Source: Sitta carolinensis
Taxonomy: Eukaryota > Chordata > Aves > Passeriformes > Sittidae
DNA length: 64,000 nucleotides
Assembly: GCA_032173965.1 (NCBI GenBank)
Contig: CM063288.1
Location: forward strand, 18,759,501-18,823,500
Reading direction: 5' to 3'
The position numbers and the translations under genes were made by a program. The notes under the pieces were generated by a model. It saw nothing but the letters and a program-made list of their open reading frames with translations. It was not told where the DNA came from and searched no databases. Below, in pieces: positions 1 to 11,787 of this stretch. Within the stretch, counting starts at the first letter, position 1. Every line of letters begins with the position of its first letter.

Positions 1-10
1 AGCTCCATAG

Positions 11-82
11 AGATATACACGGGAAGGCCAGCAGCCCACACAAAGGGTGACAGGAAACAAGTGGGAGAGACTGGAGGATCAA
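11..82 (+). CDS. XIRP2: Possible XIRP2 exon (24 codons)
   Basis: A dinucleotide AG at 9-10 is followed by 72 bases that stay open and end at a near-perfect donor (CAA|GTAAGT, GT at 83-84). The phase is 0 at both ends, which matches the phase-0 start of the next recognised exon at 2578. The product is hydrophilic and ends in KWERLEDQ. The acceptor cannot be judged because the window begins 10 bases earlier, so its pyrimidine tract is outside. The frame that starts at base 1 is also open, to 171, and offers an alternative. The assignment to XIRP2 rests on position, strand and phase. Confidence 0.4.
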
Positions 83-2577
83 GTAAGTCTGAAAGAAAAT
101 TTAAAAATTGCAAGAAACCATTCACGAGCAAGCAGCATGCCAGCAATCTTCCAGCTGAGAGTGTTTTCTGAAGCTTACTCATGGTATGCCATAAATAAAA
201 TACAATTGACCTATTTTATAGAATATACTACAAAGTCTATGGGATCTACAAAACATGCCACAAACCATAATGGGGTAGACTAAATTAATCCTACCTAATC
301 CTATATCCAACAGCTGGCAGTTATAGAGGAGGGATGAAACCACAGGTCTTCTAACTCTCCACTTATTCAGAGTAATAAACAAGCAGCACTTAACACCCTA
401 TTACAGGAATTTCAATTAGCCATTTTGACTGACACACAAAAATAAGAGATCCTCCATTTCCCTCTTCCTCCCAGCACGCCCATAGCAAGGCTGTGTAATT
501 ATATCGTCACAATTTGGCTCATAAGGTTTGGGCTGCATTTTAGACAGACATACTATAGCATTAAATTATTATGGTCCTTTGCAATATGGCAACTACTTCA
601 TAAGCAGCACCAAAGTTACAGCAATAAAGCAGTAGTGACATTCAGATTAGATTTGCTTCCTGACTACATTAAGTCTAATTATATTTCTTTTTAATATCCC
701 ACACCATTCAAAGGACATATAATGACTATTCTGAACATATTTCATGACTCATGAATGAGCTTTTCCAGTAATGAGAGCTTGAATTACATATCTAAAACAT
801 GCACATTAGAACAGAAAAGCATATCTTAAAAGAAAAAAGCATATATATGCATAAATATATTAAAAAGCATATCCATACAGAATGAAAAGGTATATTAGAC
901 ATACACCTACACAGTCATTAAACAGAGAATAGATGGAAAAATTTGCACTTCATTCTTTTTGAACTGCCTCTTTTCAACCTAGTATGGGGTTAGCTCTACA
1001 TCTGCTCGTATGTTGTGCAGCTCCCTCACAACTGTTATGTACGCAGAACCTTCAAGTGTAAAACAGGACATCCTGTAAAAGCAGGACATGCTGTGACCTG
1101 TTCTCCTCAAGCCTCAATGCACTCTGACAGTTCAGACAGGATTGATTTTGATACTGGTAATGCACTAAATCATTTATGGGGCCAGCAATAAGAAAATTTA
1201 TTCTACCTTTCATTCGTACAATTCATCTTATAGCTGAAACAGGATTTGGAAGCACAGAGGTGGAAAAAACTCTTAAAGCCCATAGAGGGGACACTCATTG
1301 TTTCTCTGCCATAGATCTAAAAACCTTTGCTGCCTGCTGCATGGCAGAAATTACAGGCTAGGCAGTAGATGACCCCTTTATTGATTCAGCAAAAATATTA
1401 ATGGAGACGCAAGCAGGGTAAGCATTCCTTAGTTTGACGGTGGAATAAATCCCATAAATATATGCTTTCTCATGGCATGACTAAGAGAAAGAACTAATTT
1501 CTTGTCCCACAATTAACTGAATTCCAAGTAGTAGTAGTCAGGACTTGAGATGCAGAAAGCTTACAGCTCTATGTTGCACTAAATGTACAGCAGCAATCAC
1601 AGAAACACAGTACTGCCTCCATTCATGTTCAAGTTCCTTTGAATACTCGGGAAGCTCTTGCTGGAGGGACCAGAAACTCCCTTCATTTGAAGCTTATTAT
1701 CAGTAGAAACTAATAGACAAGCTTCTTTCTAACAAAGGAAGAAGAAAATATAATCTGACATGAGTGAAATTATTTGTTAGATGGCTCTGTGTGCATGGGA
1801 GAGGAAGCACAGGACTACTGCCATAATAATATCAATCATTCAGATTTATTTCTTCTAATTGCTAAGTCTCAAAGTACCCCATGGACACTGGTAATGATAT
1901 AACACAGGTTCGATGGCAGGCTTCAAATAAGAAAACAAATCACTGTCAGAATCTGAAGCCAAACCAAACATAGACAGACTCAGAAATCAGTTTACACAGA
2001 CATCCCAAAGATACACTCTGTTTATTACACTGCAGTTGTCAGACTTGTAGTTAATAGTACTACCCTGTACATTTCATAGGATCTTTTGGTTACTCTATGG
2101 GTCATATTTTTCACAATTACAATTCAGTATGATTTTTGTGTTTGAAGAACTTTATAAAGCATATGCAGGGAGTCATCACCTCATACAGACATATTACAAT
2201 TCCTTTTTAAAATTTTCATCAGCATTATGTCTGCTGACAGGCAACAAGTTGGAGGCACAGCACATAAAGCCATAACAAGTTGTCCTTGTCACCTCTGCCC
2301 CTCCCACTCCAATTACGCATTTTATCTATTCATGCAGCTTGCCATGTCTGCTGGCCAGCCTTGCTACAGTAACAAAGACTTGACATCTGTGTTACAAAAA
2401 AGCCTGTTCCAACGTTGATAGTAATAAATATCAAAGATAATAACAATGGCACTCTGCTGTAAAATAGTTGCTCTAGTTACACTATTTACATTAGAATTAA
2501 TTTCTGACAGCCCTTCAGGAAAAAAAAATCTAATTTAGTATTAGTTGTTAATGTGAATTTCTTTGGTTTGTCTCAAG
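83..2577 (+). other. Presumed XIRP2 intron, no feature recognised
   Basis: AT-rich sequence with only short, non-protein-like open frames. One weak exon-like stretch near 1371-1418, with an AG before it and GGTAAGC after it, was seen but has no coding support. No mobile element was recognised. Confidence 0.5.
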
Positions 2578-2685
2578 GAAACATTAAATAGCAGGCATCA
2601 CACAGTATCAAGTAGCAGCAGGGAAGCTGAGTGCAATGAAATGCCCTCCAAAGAAAGTCAAAAGGAAGCCTCTCAAACACAAGAG
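2578..2685 (+). CDS. XIRP2: XIRP2 small internal exon (36 codons)
   Basis: The acceptor TTTGTCTCAAG ends at 2577 and the donor GAG|GTAACT begins at 2686. The 108-base exon is open in phase 0 at both ends. Its peptide is Ser/Glu/Gln-rich, beginning ETLNSRHHTV and ending ASQTQE, with no globular domain. This type of exon lies before the Xin-repeat exon in vertebrate XIRP2. The gene encodes a muscle and hair-cell protein that binds and stabilises actin bundles at intercalated discs, Z-disc/costamere regions and stereocilia. The assignment depends on the unmistakable LIM exons downstream, the shared strand and the continuous phase. Confidence 0.65.
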
Positions 2686-3003
2686 GTAACTATATCATTT
2701 AATAATCAACTCATTGGACAATTTCACTGATACTGATACTTACTTGCTTTGCTTCTGCCTCCTTTACCTCTTGGTACAGTAAGATCTGGATTTTCTGCCG
2801 AGAGCTTATCTTATTAGTCAGTGCAAAATAATTGTAAAAAGTGTTTCACTATGTGTTTTTAATGTATTACTGTTTTATCATGATAATTTTTAGATTTACT
2901 TTCATGTTTTTCATCAATGTAATATTTTAAACATGGTTTCAGAGTATGTAAAATTCTTACGCATTGCACTAAATCATGACTAAAGTGAAAGTTTTGTGCA
3001 CAG
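2686..3003 (+). other. XIRP2 intron (318 bp)
   Basis: A short AT-rich intron with GT at 2686 and AG at 3002-3003. Nothing else was seen. Confidence 0.6.
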
Positions 3004-3070
3004 GTTTCTCCTCATGAGCAAGTTACTCCTGAAATGAAAATGGCTCCTGCATTCACTCAGCATGACACAG
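3004..3070 (+). CDS. XIRP2: XIRP2 small internal exon (67 bp)
   Basis: The acceptor TTGTGCACAG ends at 3003 and the donor ACAG|GTAAGA begins at 3071. The exon starts in phase 0 and leaves one base (G), so it is 22 codons plus 1. The peptide runs from VSPHEQVTPE to FTQHDT. The leftover base is completed by the first two bases of the exon at 3727 (G+TA, Val), so the two exons confirm each other's frame. It shows no domain and is a linker between the N-terminal part and the repeat or LIM part of the protein. Confidence 0.65.
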
Positions 3071-3726
3071 GTAAGAAGTGGCATGAGAATAAAGGCTCAC
3101 AAATGAGCAATTGCAAATGTCTTTACTCCCATAGATATACTATTCCTAGCATATAAACATGAAAACACACACTGCTCAAAATTCTCAGCAATGCACATTC
3201 CTTAACTTCACTGGGACTTAAGAAATTAGTTTAGAATTCAGTATGAAGAGATTATGTTTGCATAAGGATGTTGTTTTAAATATGGTCTAAGTTGCTTGAA
3301 AGAACAGGGGACTTGACAACTTGTCTGAAAATATAGGCAAACACTAGTCCATGTACATACTAAGCTGTGGATGGGTAAGGTTCAGTTTGTAGCTGAACTG
3401 AATAACCCTGCAGAATATGATCACAGTGTTAACACACAGCTGCTGCAGTTTAGCCCTTGAACATATATTCATGCACTACATTCTCCCATAGGCCACAGTC
3501 ACCCTTTGGCCTTGCCACACCACTCAGGTATAGCAAAACAGTAGTTTATATCATGACCCTTAACAATTATTTTGTCATTTTCTCTATGGATTTCTGTACT
3601 GATCAAGTAACTCTATAGACTTCTACAAGGCTAAACACAATTTTTCCAAGATAATAATGTTTTATTATTCACTGATAAAGTCAATTTCATAAAATGCAAT
3701 CTTTTTTATTCTTCTTCCCCTTGCAG
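3071..3726 (+). other. XIRP2 intron (656 bp)
   Basis: AT-rich, ending in a good pyrimidine tract (TTCTTCCCCTTGCAG). No other feature was seen. Confidence 0.6.
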
Positions 3727-3854
3727 TAATCAATTCAGCTCAGAATGAAGAGCTCTCAAAAACTGTAACACAGATTTTAATACAGCAGATTGAGAAGGCA
3801 GCTCAGGAAAAGGCTGTTCACTCTGACAGAGAGATCACAACATCTGCTAAAGAA
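3727..3854 (+). CDS. XIRP2: XIRP2 exon, helical Gln/Glu-rich segment
   Basis: A strong acceptor (CCCCTTGCAG) ends at 3726. Taking one base from the preceding exon, the exon reads 43 codons: VINSAQNEELSK, then TQILIQQIEKAAQEK, then DREITTSAKE. The middle looks amphipathic and helical. The donor is GAA|GTAAAG with GT at 3855. An alternative donor six bases later (AAG|GTCTGT, GT at 3861) would add Val-Lys and keep phase 0. Either way the exon ends in phase 0, the phase in which the first LIM exon (8231) begins, so joining the two is in frame. Confidence 0.7.
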
Positions 3855-4434
3855 GTAAAGGTCTGTATTTTTAATGAGAGGGCTCTTTCCTTATGCAAAT
3901 TGGAAGTTAAGACACTGGTCTGTCATGCTGTATGATTTTCTATTTTGAATAATTATGATTAAAAACATAACCTATGGAAGTGGTGGGAACATATGGACTT
4001 CAGGAATTAAGTGCACATTATGTAATATGAAATACATTAGAAGTACATACACGTACTTACAGTATGTGACAAAAACAATTCAAGGTAAAAAACTTCTTTA
4101 TTTTCTCCTCCCCTGCTGAATAGTCTCCTCTATCCTTATTTTGAATCTGCAAGTATGTATAATTTGTCACCACAGACTCTCAGAAGCCTGGAAAATACCA
4201 CTTTCAAAAGAAATGAAAATGAGCATAAGCTACAGCTAACGTTTGTTATGCTTATAGTGCAAAGTCTGCATTCGTTGCAGCAAAATCTCCAAGACTGCTC
4301 AATCATCATTTTGCATGAATTCCACATTTCTTTTCACATATATTCTATAGTGCAAATATCACAGCTCTTAGCTCTAAAGACTGGTATTAAGCATTCTGAG
4401 CAATAGCTGATATATTGTGGTTGTGTCTTTCCAG
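3855..4434 (+). other. XIRP2 intron upstream of the relic Xin exon
   Basis: AT-rich intron sequence ending in a strong acceptor-like string, TTGTGTCTTTCCAG (AG at 4433-4434). This is the best candidate for the old acceptor of the Xin-repeat exon. Confidence 0.4.
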
Positions 4435-5067
4435 ATCTTATTATAATCCTATTGCATGGATGCTTGCAGAACTAGCTTTTGTGCAGAAAAGAAAAAATGT
4501 TTTCTGTATTACTATGCTTAAGAACAAGGGGAAAAAAAAAGAGAGAAAAACCAACCATAAACCACAGACGACCCAACACTTTTGTCCCCTAAAGATGGAA
4601 AACATGTACCAGGAAATCTCACTGACTTCAAGAGATCATCTGCTAGTGCTACAACTTCAGCAAGCAGACTACAGGAAATTTCTACACCAAGGAAAAAAAG
4701 GGCGGAACTTCTAGCTCTGCAATTATTTGTTCCCAATACATGGAAGCACAGGAAAACTTCTCAATACTTATGCAAAAGCTCCAATGGAAATGTCAGTATA
4801 TTCTAAGTCTGCTAAACCAGCCAGCTCTCCAACAAAGTCCACTGTATCCACAGATCTGTATCCAAAGCAATTTATGTGAACTAAGACATTTATATAATTG
4901 TTTGCACCCAATATTAAGAAAACATTTAGAAAAACATTTTCTACTATTTTATGTCATGGATCCAAAACATGAAATATGATTTTAGATGCTCAGCAGGCTA
5001 GAAATGGCTTTGCCTTCATCATTCAGATGTTCACAGGGACAGAAAAATAATGCTAAGAGTGGCATGA

Positions 5068-5583
5068 AATCCAGAGAGGATTCTTCTCTCTAAGACCAGA
5101 GAGGTCTTCTCTCTAAGACAGGTCTGTGAGAACCAGCCTTTTGTTCCCAACCCAGACAAAGCTAGAAGTACAGCAGAGAAGGAACCATTGCAGGAAGAAA
5201 CACTAAAATACACAGCCTGAATGCTTCAAACGCAGCCTCTTGATGTGCTGCACGCACACGCTCCAGGCTCTGCAGGAACTATGGACAGTGTCCTTGTATT
5301 AGGTAGAGGAGGCGTTGGTGCAGGCAGGTAGATGTTTGAAATGCAGACACTGAACTATATGAATAAAAATTACCCCAGTGAGGAACAAGCATCAGCTGAA
5401 AAACACATCTAAGAAGTTTCTAATGGTGCTGTAAAGACTCTGAGGTACATGCTAGAAACACAGAACCTGGATAAACTTGAGCTGCTCAAACCAATTATTT
5501 CCCTTAACTTGTTGCAGACAAGACCTAAGCTGAAAGAGAAGCTGAGCCCTTCACAGAATAGTGAGAAGTATAATGTATTTTGA
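5068..5583 (+). pseudogene. XIRP2: Xin repeats interrupted by nonsense codons
   Basis: Read in one frame, this stretch contains units resembling the Xin actin-binding repeat (about 16 residues, roughly GDVxxxxWMFETxPLD). The units are VCENQPF, MLQTQPLDVLH, MFEMQTLNYMN and GAVKTLRYMLETQNLD. The frame is interrupted by TGA at 5218, TAG at 5329 and TAA at 5410, and ends at TGA 5581. The first two stops sit exactly where the repeat normally has Trp (TGG) before Met, and the third fits a CAA codon, so each needs only one base change. One frame with point nonsense mutations points to former coding sequence and not chance similarity. Confidence 0.7.
5073..5119 (+). repeat. Short tandem duplication inside the Xin relic
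   Basis: TCTTCTCTCTAAGAC occurs at 5082-5096 and again at 5105-5119, each preceded by AGAGAGG. The 23-base spacing is not a multiple of three, so the duplication itself would shift the frame. Confidence 0.8.
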
Positions 5584-6105
5584 ACCTCAGTCATTGTGTG
5601 TTACCAGAGAGAACTTCAAGGATGGGATAATGAAGCTGTTCATGGATAAGACACCGAAAAGAGGCATTATACGATAACACACCAGATGAATGCAGCTTTT
5701 ACCTGTGAAAAAAAAACTCCTACATGTCACCTCAGGGCAGGAAAACATAAGTGGTGATACACACATGGCAAAAAAGCTGAAATACAGCCTTGGCACACAC
5801 AGGATCCAAAGGAATTAAGTCCAGCTGAAACATCCTTTACAAAAATCGGTCATGGAAGATCAAGGTCCCACAAGAGATGCAGCAGCTCCTCTAACACTAG
5901 AGCAAAGATCAGTTTCTGATTCTGAATTGGATGGCAAAAATACCCCAGTACAAAAACAAGATGTAGAAATTCAAATAGATTTCTGTGAAGTCCAGAAGAC
6001 TGACAAGCTGAAGATGCAGGAATTTAGGATTAACACTACGAGATCTACCTGAAGAATTACATGCAGCAAAACAAAAAGATACTAAAAATATGTATTATAA
6101 TTAAA

Positions 6106-7094
6106 ATAGCATTACTGTTGTATTTGAAATACATTAGCATGCTAGAAAATGTGCACAGAATGCACCTGGCTTTTCATGTTTAAAATTAATGCAACATCCT
6201 CTAAACTGAGGGAAAATGTCTGTATAAAACAGCTGTAAAAACAAAATAATGTTCATGTTTTGTGCACATCCATTTTTAATTTAGTAAAACACAAGATGTG
6301 ACTTAAGACAAAGTGAACTATGTTTCAGTGGGTTTTCTGTTTGAGTAAAATTACTGAAATGGTTTACAAATTATTTTGCAATTTTTGAAAAAAAGCAAAC
6401 TACTATTTCCTGCTGGGTGATTTAACCAGCTTATAAAGCTCTAGTCTGAATTTAGGCAATGAAACAAGATTTCAGGGTTCTGGTTTCACATCCCTAAGGA
6501 GTGAAGCCGCTCACTGTGTCCTTCAAAGAGCTGAAGCCCATTATTTGTTTCATACTGAACAAAATTTTTAACAATATGATGTGAATATATATATTTATAA
6601 TTGAATATGACCTAAACATGGAAAATTAAGCATGAATTCCTTCTCACTGTGCATGTTTCACTTTAAAATTATATTAAAACAGCATTTAGATTGCAAAGTT
6701 ATGCACTTGAAATGTACAAAATATTACATATGCTACTGAAAGATGAACATCAGTGTCCTCCTTTTTTGCATCTATTTTGGGCCCTGAATATGGATGGGAT
6801 CCTGCAGGAAGGAACATCAGGAAGACCAGATGTTGCCATAGCTTTAGCCATTGGATACATGAACCAAATGCTTATGCTTGAACAGCAGAGGAAACAGCTG
6901 AACCAAGCTAAACACGCCGATACCAGCATTACTCACGGACAGAGAGCTTTGCTTTGGGATTCCCAGCGCTGTGCACCAAGCGAGGGGTGCTACCTCTAAT
7001 AACCTCTAAACATGAGTACGTTATGAGCCTGTAAGATAAGGCACAGCCTAAAGGTGATCCAACAAAATACCTGAAGTGATGGGCTGGCTCTCCT
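6106..7094 (+). other. Possible further Xin-exon remnant or intron
   Basis: An open frame at 6691-6999 contains a polar stretch (GYMNQMLMLEQQRKQLNQAK) that could be more eroded coding sequence, but I recognise no family. The rest is AT-rich. Whether the old exon extended this far is undecided; a perfect donor at 8042/8043 would allow it. Confidence 0.25.
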
Positions 7095-7616
7095 TGACAG
7101 CTAAGACCACAGCCACTCCCCCACAGGTGGAGCTGAGAGAAAGAATCAGAAGAGCAAAAGTAAGAGAGCCTGTTGGCAGAGGAAGAGACAGGGTAGTAGA
7201 GAAAGCAAAGCTGGTGCAAAAGCAAAGCAAAAGAAGGAATTGATCACTTCCTGGAAAACAAGGCCTCAACATGCACAACTGTGACTTGGAAAGACAACCA
7301 CTCTGAACATCCCTCTTCTTCCTCCTTTCCTTCCCTCAGTTTCTATGGCTAAGCATGATGCCATACGCTATGGAATATCCCTCTGGTCAGCTGGGGTCAG
7401 CTCTCTTGATTATGTGCTCTCTCAAATTCTTGCACATCACCAGTCTACCTGCTTGGGACTGGGCAGCAGGGCAGAGTGGGAGGAAGAAGGAACTTTGACA
7501 CTGGGCAAGTACTGTTCTGCAATAGCTAAAACATTGTGTGTTATCAGAACTCAAGCCCCAACTCAAAACAGCACCACATAGGCTGCTATGAAGAAAATAA
7601 CTGCATCCCAGACACC
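7095..7616 (+). mobile_element. Solo LTR of an avian endogenous retrovirus, eroded
   Basis: The sequence matches, by eye, the common bird LTR also found at 38633-39214. Shared landmarks in order are a GAGAGAAAGAATCAGAAGA-type block, GCAAAGCAAAAGAAGGAATT, TATGCTAAGCATGATG-like and TATGGAATATCCCT strings, GGTCAGCTGGGGTCAGCT, and CACATAGGCTGCTATGAAGA near the end. The 5' end is diverged and no target duplication was found. No gag, pol or env coding is present. It lies between the Xin relic and the LIM exons, in + orientation. Confidence 0.75.
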
Positions 7617-8042
7617 CCCAGTAAAAGCAAATATGTTAAAAGTGAGTAGAACACCCAGTTCCAGTTCAAATGAAAAAAGTATCAGGTCTGACAACTAAAA
7701 TTGTAAAAGTCACAAATAATTATGTCCATAGCATATTTGGACCATATGAGTGCTCAGTCTGGAGGTTACCACAAAAGGGGTAACTCTTACTGTGCATCTG
7801 GCAGGGCTAAGCAAAAATTCCTCATCAGAACTTCAGACATCCATCCATGCTTATTGACCTCTAAATCGCATTGTACATTCAAAGATTATACATACATTAT
7901 ACTCAATTTCACTTATACTAGAAAACCTTCTATTATCCTACCACATTTCATAAAATAATTAGTTATTACAAATAAATGGAAGATTTTGTACCTGGTGAAG
8001 TGAATACTCCTTTGAAATGCATGGATTCCTGCAAAGGGAAAG
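7617..8042 (+). other. Possible 3' end of the old Xin exon with perfect donor
   Basis: A protein-like stretch (LKVSRTPSSSSNEKSIRSDN) ends near 7698. Another, MEDFVPGEVNTPLK, starts at 7978 and runs into a consensus donor AAG|GTAAGT at 8042/8043. In that frame the exon would leave one base, which does not fit the phase-0 LIM exon at 8231. So if this was the exon end it is now out of frame. It could equally be chance. Confidence 0.25.
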
Positions 8043-8230
8043 GTAAGTAGTTTTTAACTTTCAAAGTATTACTGTTAGTTGAACAAAAAGGAAGCCTACA
8101 ATAAACAGCTGAGATACCAGTTAACAGAAGATGGAAAATGTTCTAACAAAACATATGGACTGATACTGTTCAAATCAAATCATAACATGTGGCTTAGACT
8201 AATTTGTAACCTTTTAATATGTGGTTGTAG

Positions 8231-8364
8231 AAACTGCAGATTCAGGAAAATGAAACGTGCAAACTCTGTCTACAGAGAGTTTACCCCATGGAATGCCTAG
8301 TTGCCGACAAGCAGAATTTTCATAAATCCTGTTTCCGATGTCACCACTGTGGCAGTCAATTAAG
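8231..8364 (+). CDS. XIRP2: XIRP2 exon, first half of the LIM domain
   Basis: The acceptor is TTGTAG (ends 8230) and the donor is TTAAG|GTAAGA (GT at 8365). The exon starts in phase 0 ([13 protein letters not shown]) and ends with two bases of a Ser codon completed at 9249. It carries the first zinc site, Cys-X2-Cys-X17-His-X2-Cys (CKLC to HKSC), and the first two Cys of the second site (CHHC). The sequence is of the LIMA1/XIRP2 type ([19 protein letters not shown]). LIM domains bind partner proteins rather than DNA; in XIRP2 this domain belongs to the C-terminal part used by the short isoform. No disabling change was seen. Confidence 0.88.
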
Positions 8365-10527
<2,163 letters not shown>

Positions 10528-10549
10528 CACTCTGAAATCTCTTCTTTAA

Positions 10550-10897
10550 AAAGACAACATGGTTTTAAACTGTGGTCTAATAGACTCTGTAGATGTAAGT
10601 GAAAAATCCCGTAGTCCATATTCAAAAGAAAATGGAAATTATGATACAGAACTGAATTATATTAACACTTGTCAGGAAAGTGAAATAATCCAATTGGCGA
10701 AGACAGACATAAATACAAGCTTAGATTTACTGAGCTCAAAACATACTGCTGTTTCATCATTCCAAGGCAAGAAAGTCAAGTTCAAATGTCTCACTACAGG
10801 TGAACAAATTAAAAAAACAGATTTTATTAAGAAAATTAATAAAACGACCAAGTGGTCAGCTATGTCTGTCACTTATTACAAAGTATGTCATAAATAG
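10550..10897 (+). pseudogene. XIRP2: Out-of-frame continuation of the XIRP2 tail
   Basis: Just after the stop, a different frame (shifted by one) is open for about 115 codons to TAG at 10895. It begins near MVLNCGLIDSVD, which resembles the LIDSVD segment of the human XIRP2 C-terminus, and it contains TTGEQIKK, like the very end of the human protein. The frame change falls near the A-runs of 10489-10506. A second in-frame stop (TAA at 10547) blocks simple read-through. Either the coding end was lost by a small indel or the run length is a sequencing error; the extra stop argues for real decay. No internal ATG use is claimed. Confidence 0.55.
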
Positions 10898-11781
10898 GTA
10901 TTTCTTCAGTCTACTTATTCTTTCATTAAGAATTTAATATTCAGAGATTACATAAAAAATACAATTATACTGTCAATTATCCAGACTTTATTCAGTTAGT
11001 TTATGTTTAAGGCAATGAAGATGTAGACTTTTTTTCCATCTGTAATTACAAAATACCCCTTGTTTTTCTATGTTTCTGAACAGCACAAGGAATATTTTAC
11101 TACACTGTCCCAGAGAAACATAATACATTTCAATATTTATTATTTGTACCAACTTCAGATATGAAGCACCTGGTGTGTGCAAAGGAAGAAAAAAATACTT
11201 CCATTGTTTTTTCTAATGTATTATTACTCTAACTGAGCTGTTGCTCCATGATATATTATCTTCACTGGTTGTGTTAGCTCATGCTAGAAAATCTGGGGTT
11301 TGGTTGAGATTTTGAGGGGGTTAATCTTTTTTGTTTCTGTTTTTGCAGTATCATGTAATACTTAGTTTGAAAGAGATGATTACTGAATAGTAACCACAGC
11401 TGGTTGGTGAAGAGCACTGCTTTGTTATATTCCTAGAGCTGCTACTGAGTTATATTGAGTAACAGGGGAGAAAAAAGTGTGCAAATTTTAACACTGGATA
11501 AAACCAAATATCCTAAATAGAACTGAAACTGAACTAAAAAAAAAACAGTTTGGGGACACTGGGTAATGAAGACTAGTGGTTGTTTCAGTAACTAATTCAA
11601 AGTCATTTTAACTAAAGCAGCTCTCCAGTGTCATACTTAAACCTGTACAAACTTACGCAGATCTAGCACTTTTTTCCTAAAAACCTATGTTCTGTGCTTA
11701 TGGATTAACATTTGCTCACTTAACACTATTCCACCTTGTATGAAACAGCAACAACATATCACTTAAGTGTTGACAATGCAT

Positions 11782-11787
11782 AATAAA
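11782..11787 (+). terminator. Candidate XIRP2 poly(A) signal AATAAA
   Basis: A canonical hexamer is followed about 20 bases later by a U/GU-rich element (TTTTGTGATTTTTT), the usual arrangement around a cleavage site. Confidence 0.5.

Larger units (their letters stand above)
4435..6105 (+). pseudogene. XIRP2: Decayed Xin-repeat exon of XIRP2
   Basis: In mammals the Xin exon is a single open exon of roughly 9 kb placed just before the LIM exons. Here that interval holds only a broken relic. Protein-like stretches appear in changing frames. About 4575-4720 includes LLSPKDGKHVPGNLTD and SASRLQEISTPRKKR. About 4755-4870 includes SKSAKPASSPTKSTVSTDLY. Xin-type repeats follow at about 5068-5583. 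The next are MKLFMDKTPKRG (about 5630), an open frame at 5852-6052 (QKQDVEIQIDF) and LRDLPEELHAAKQKD in another frame just before a stop at 6103. Stops and frame changes separate them. If this reading is right, the long actin-binding isoform cannot be made from this copy. The boundaries are uncertain and the 5' end is set by the acceptor at 4434. Confidence 0.65.

Noticed and set aside
1371..1418. Possible small XIRP2 exon with AG before and GGTAAGC after
   Set aside because: Weak acceptor, only about 16 codons, and no protein-like character or independent phase support.
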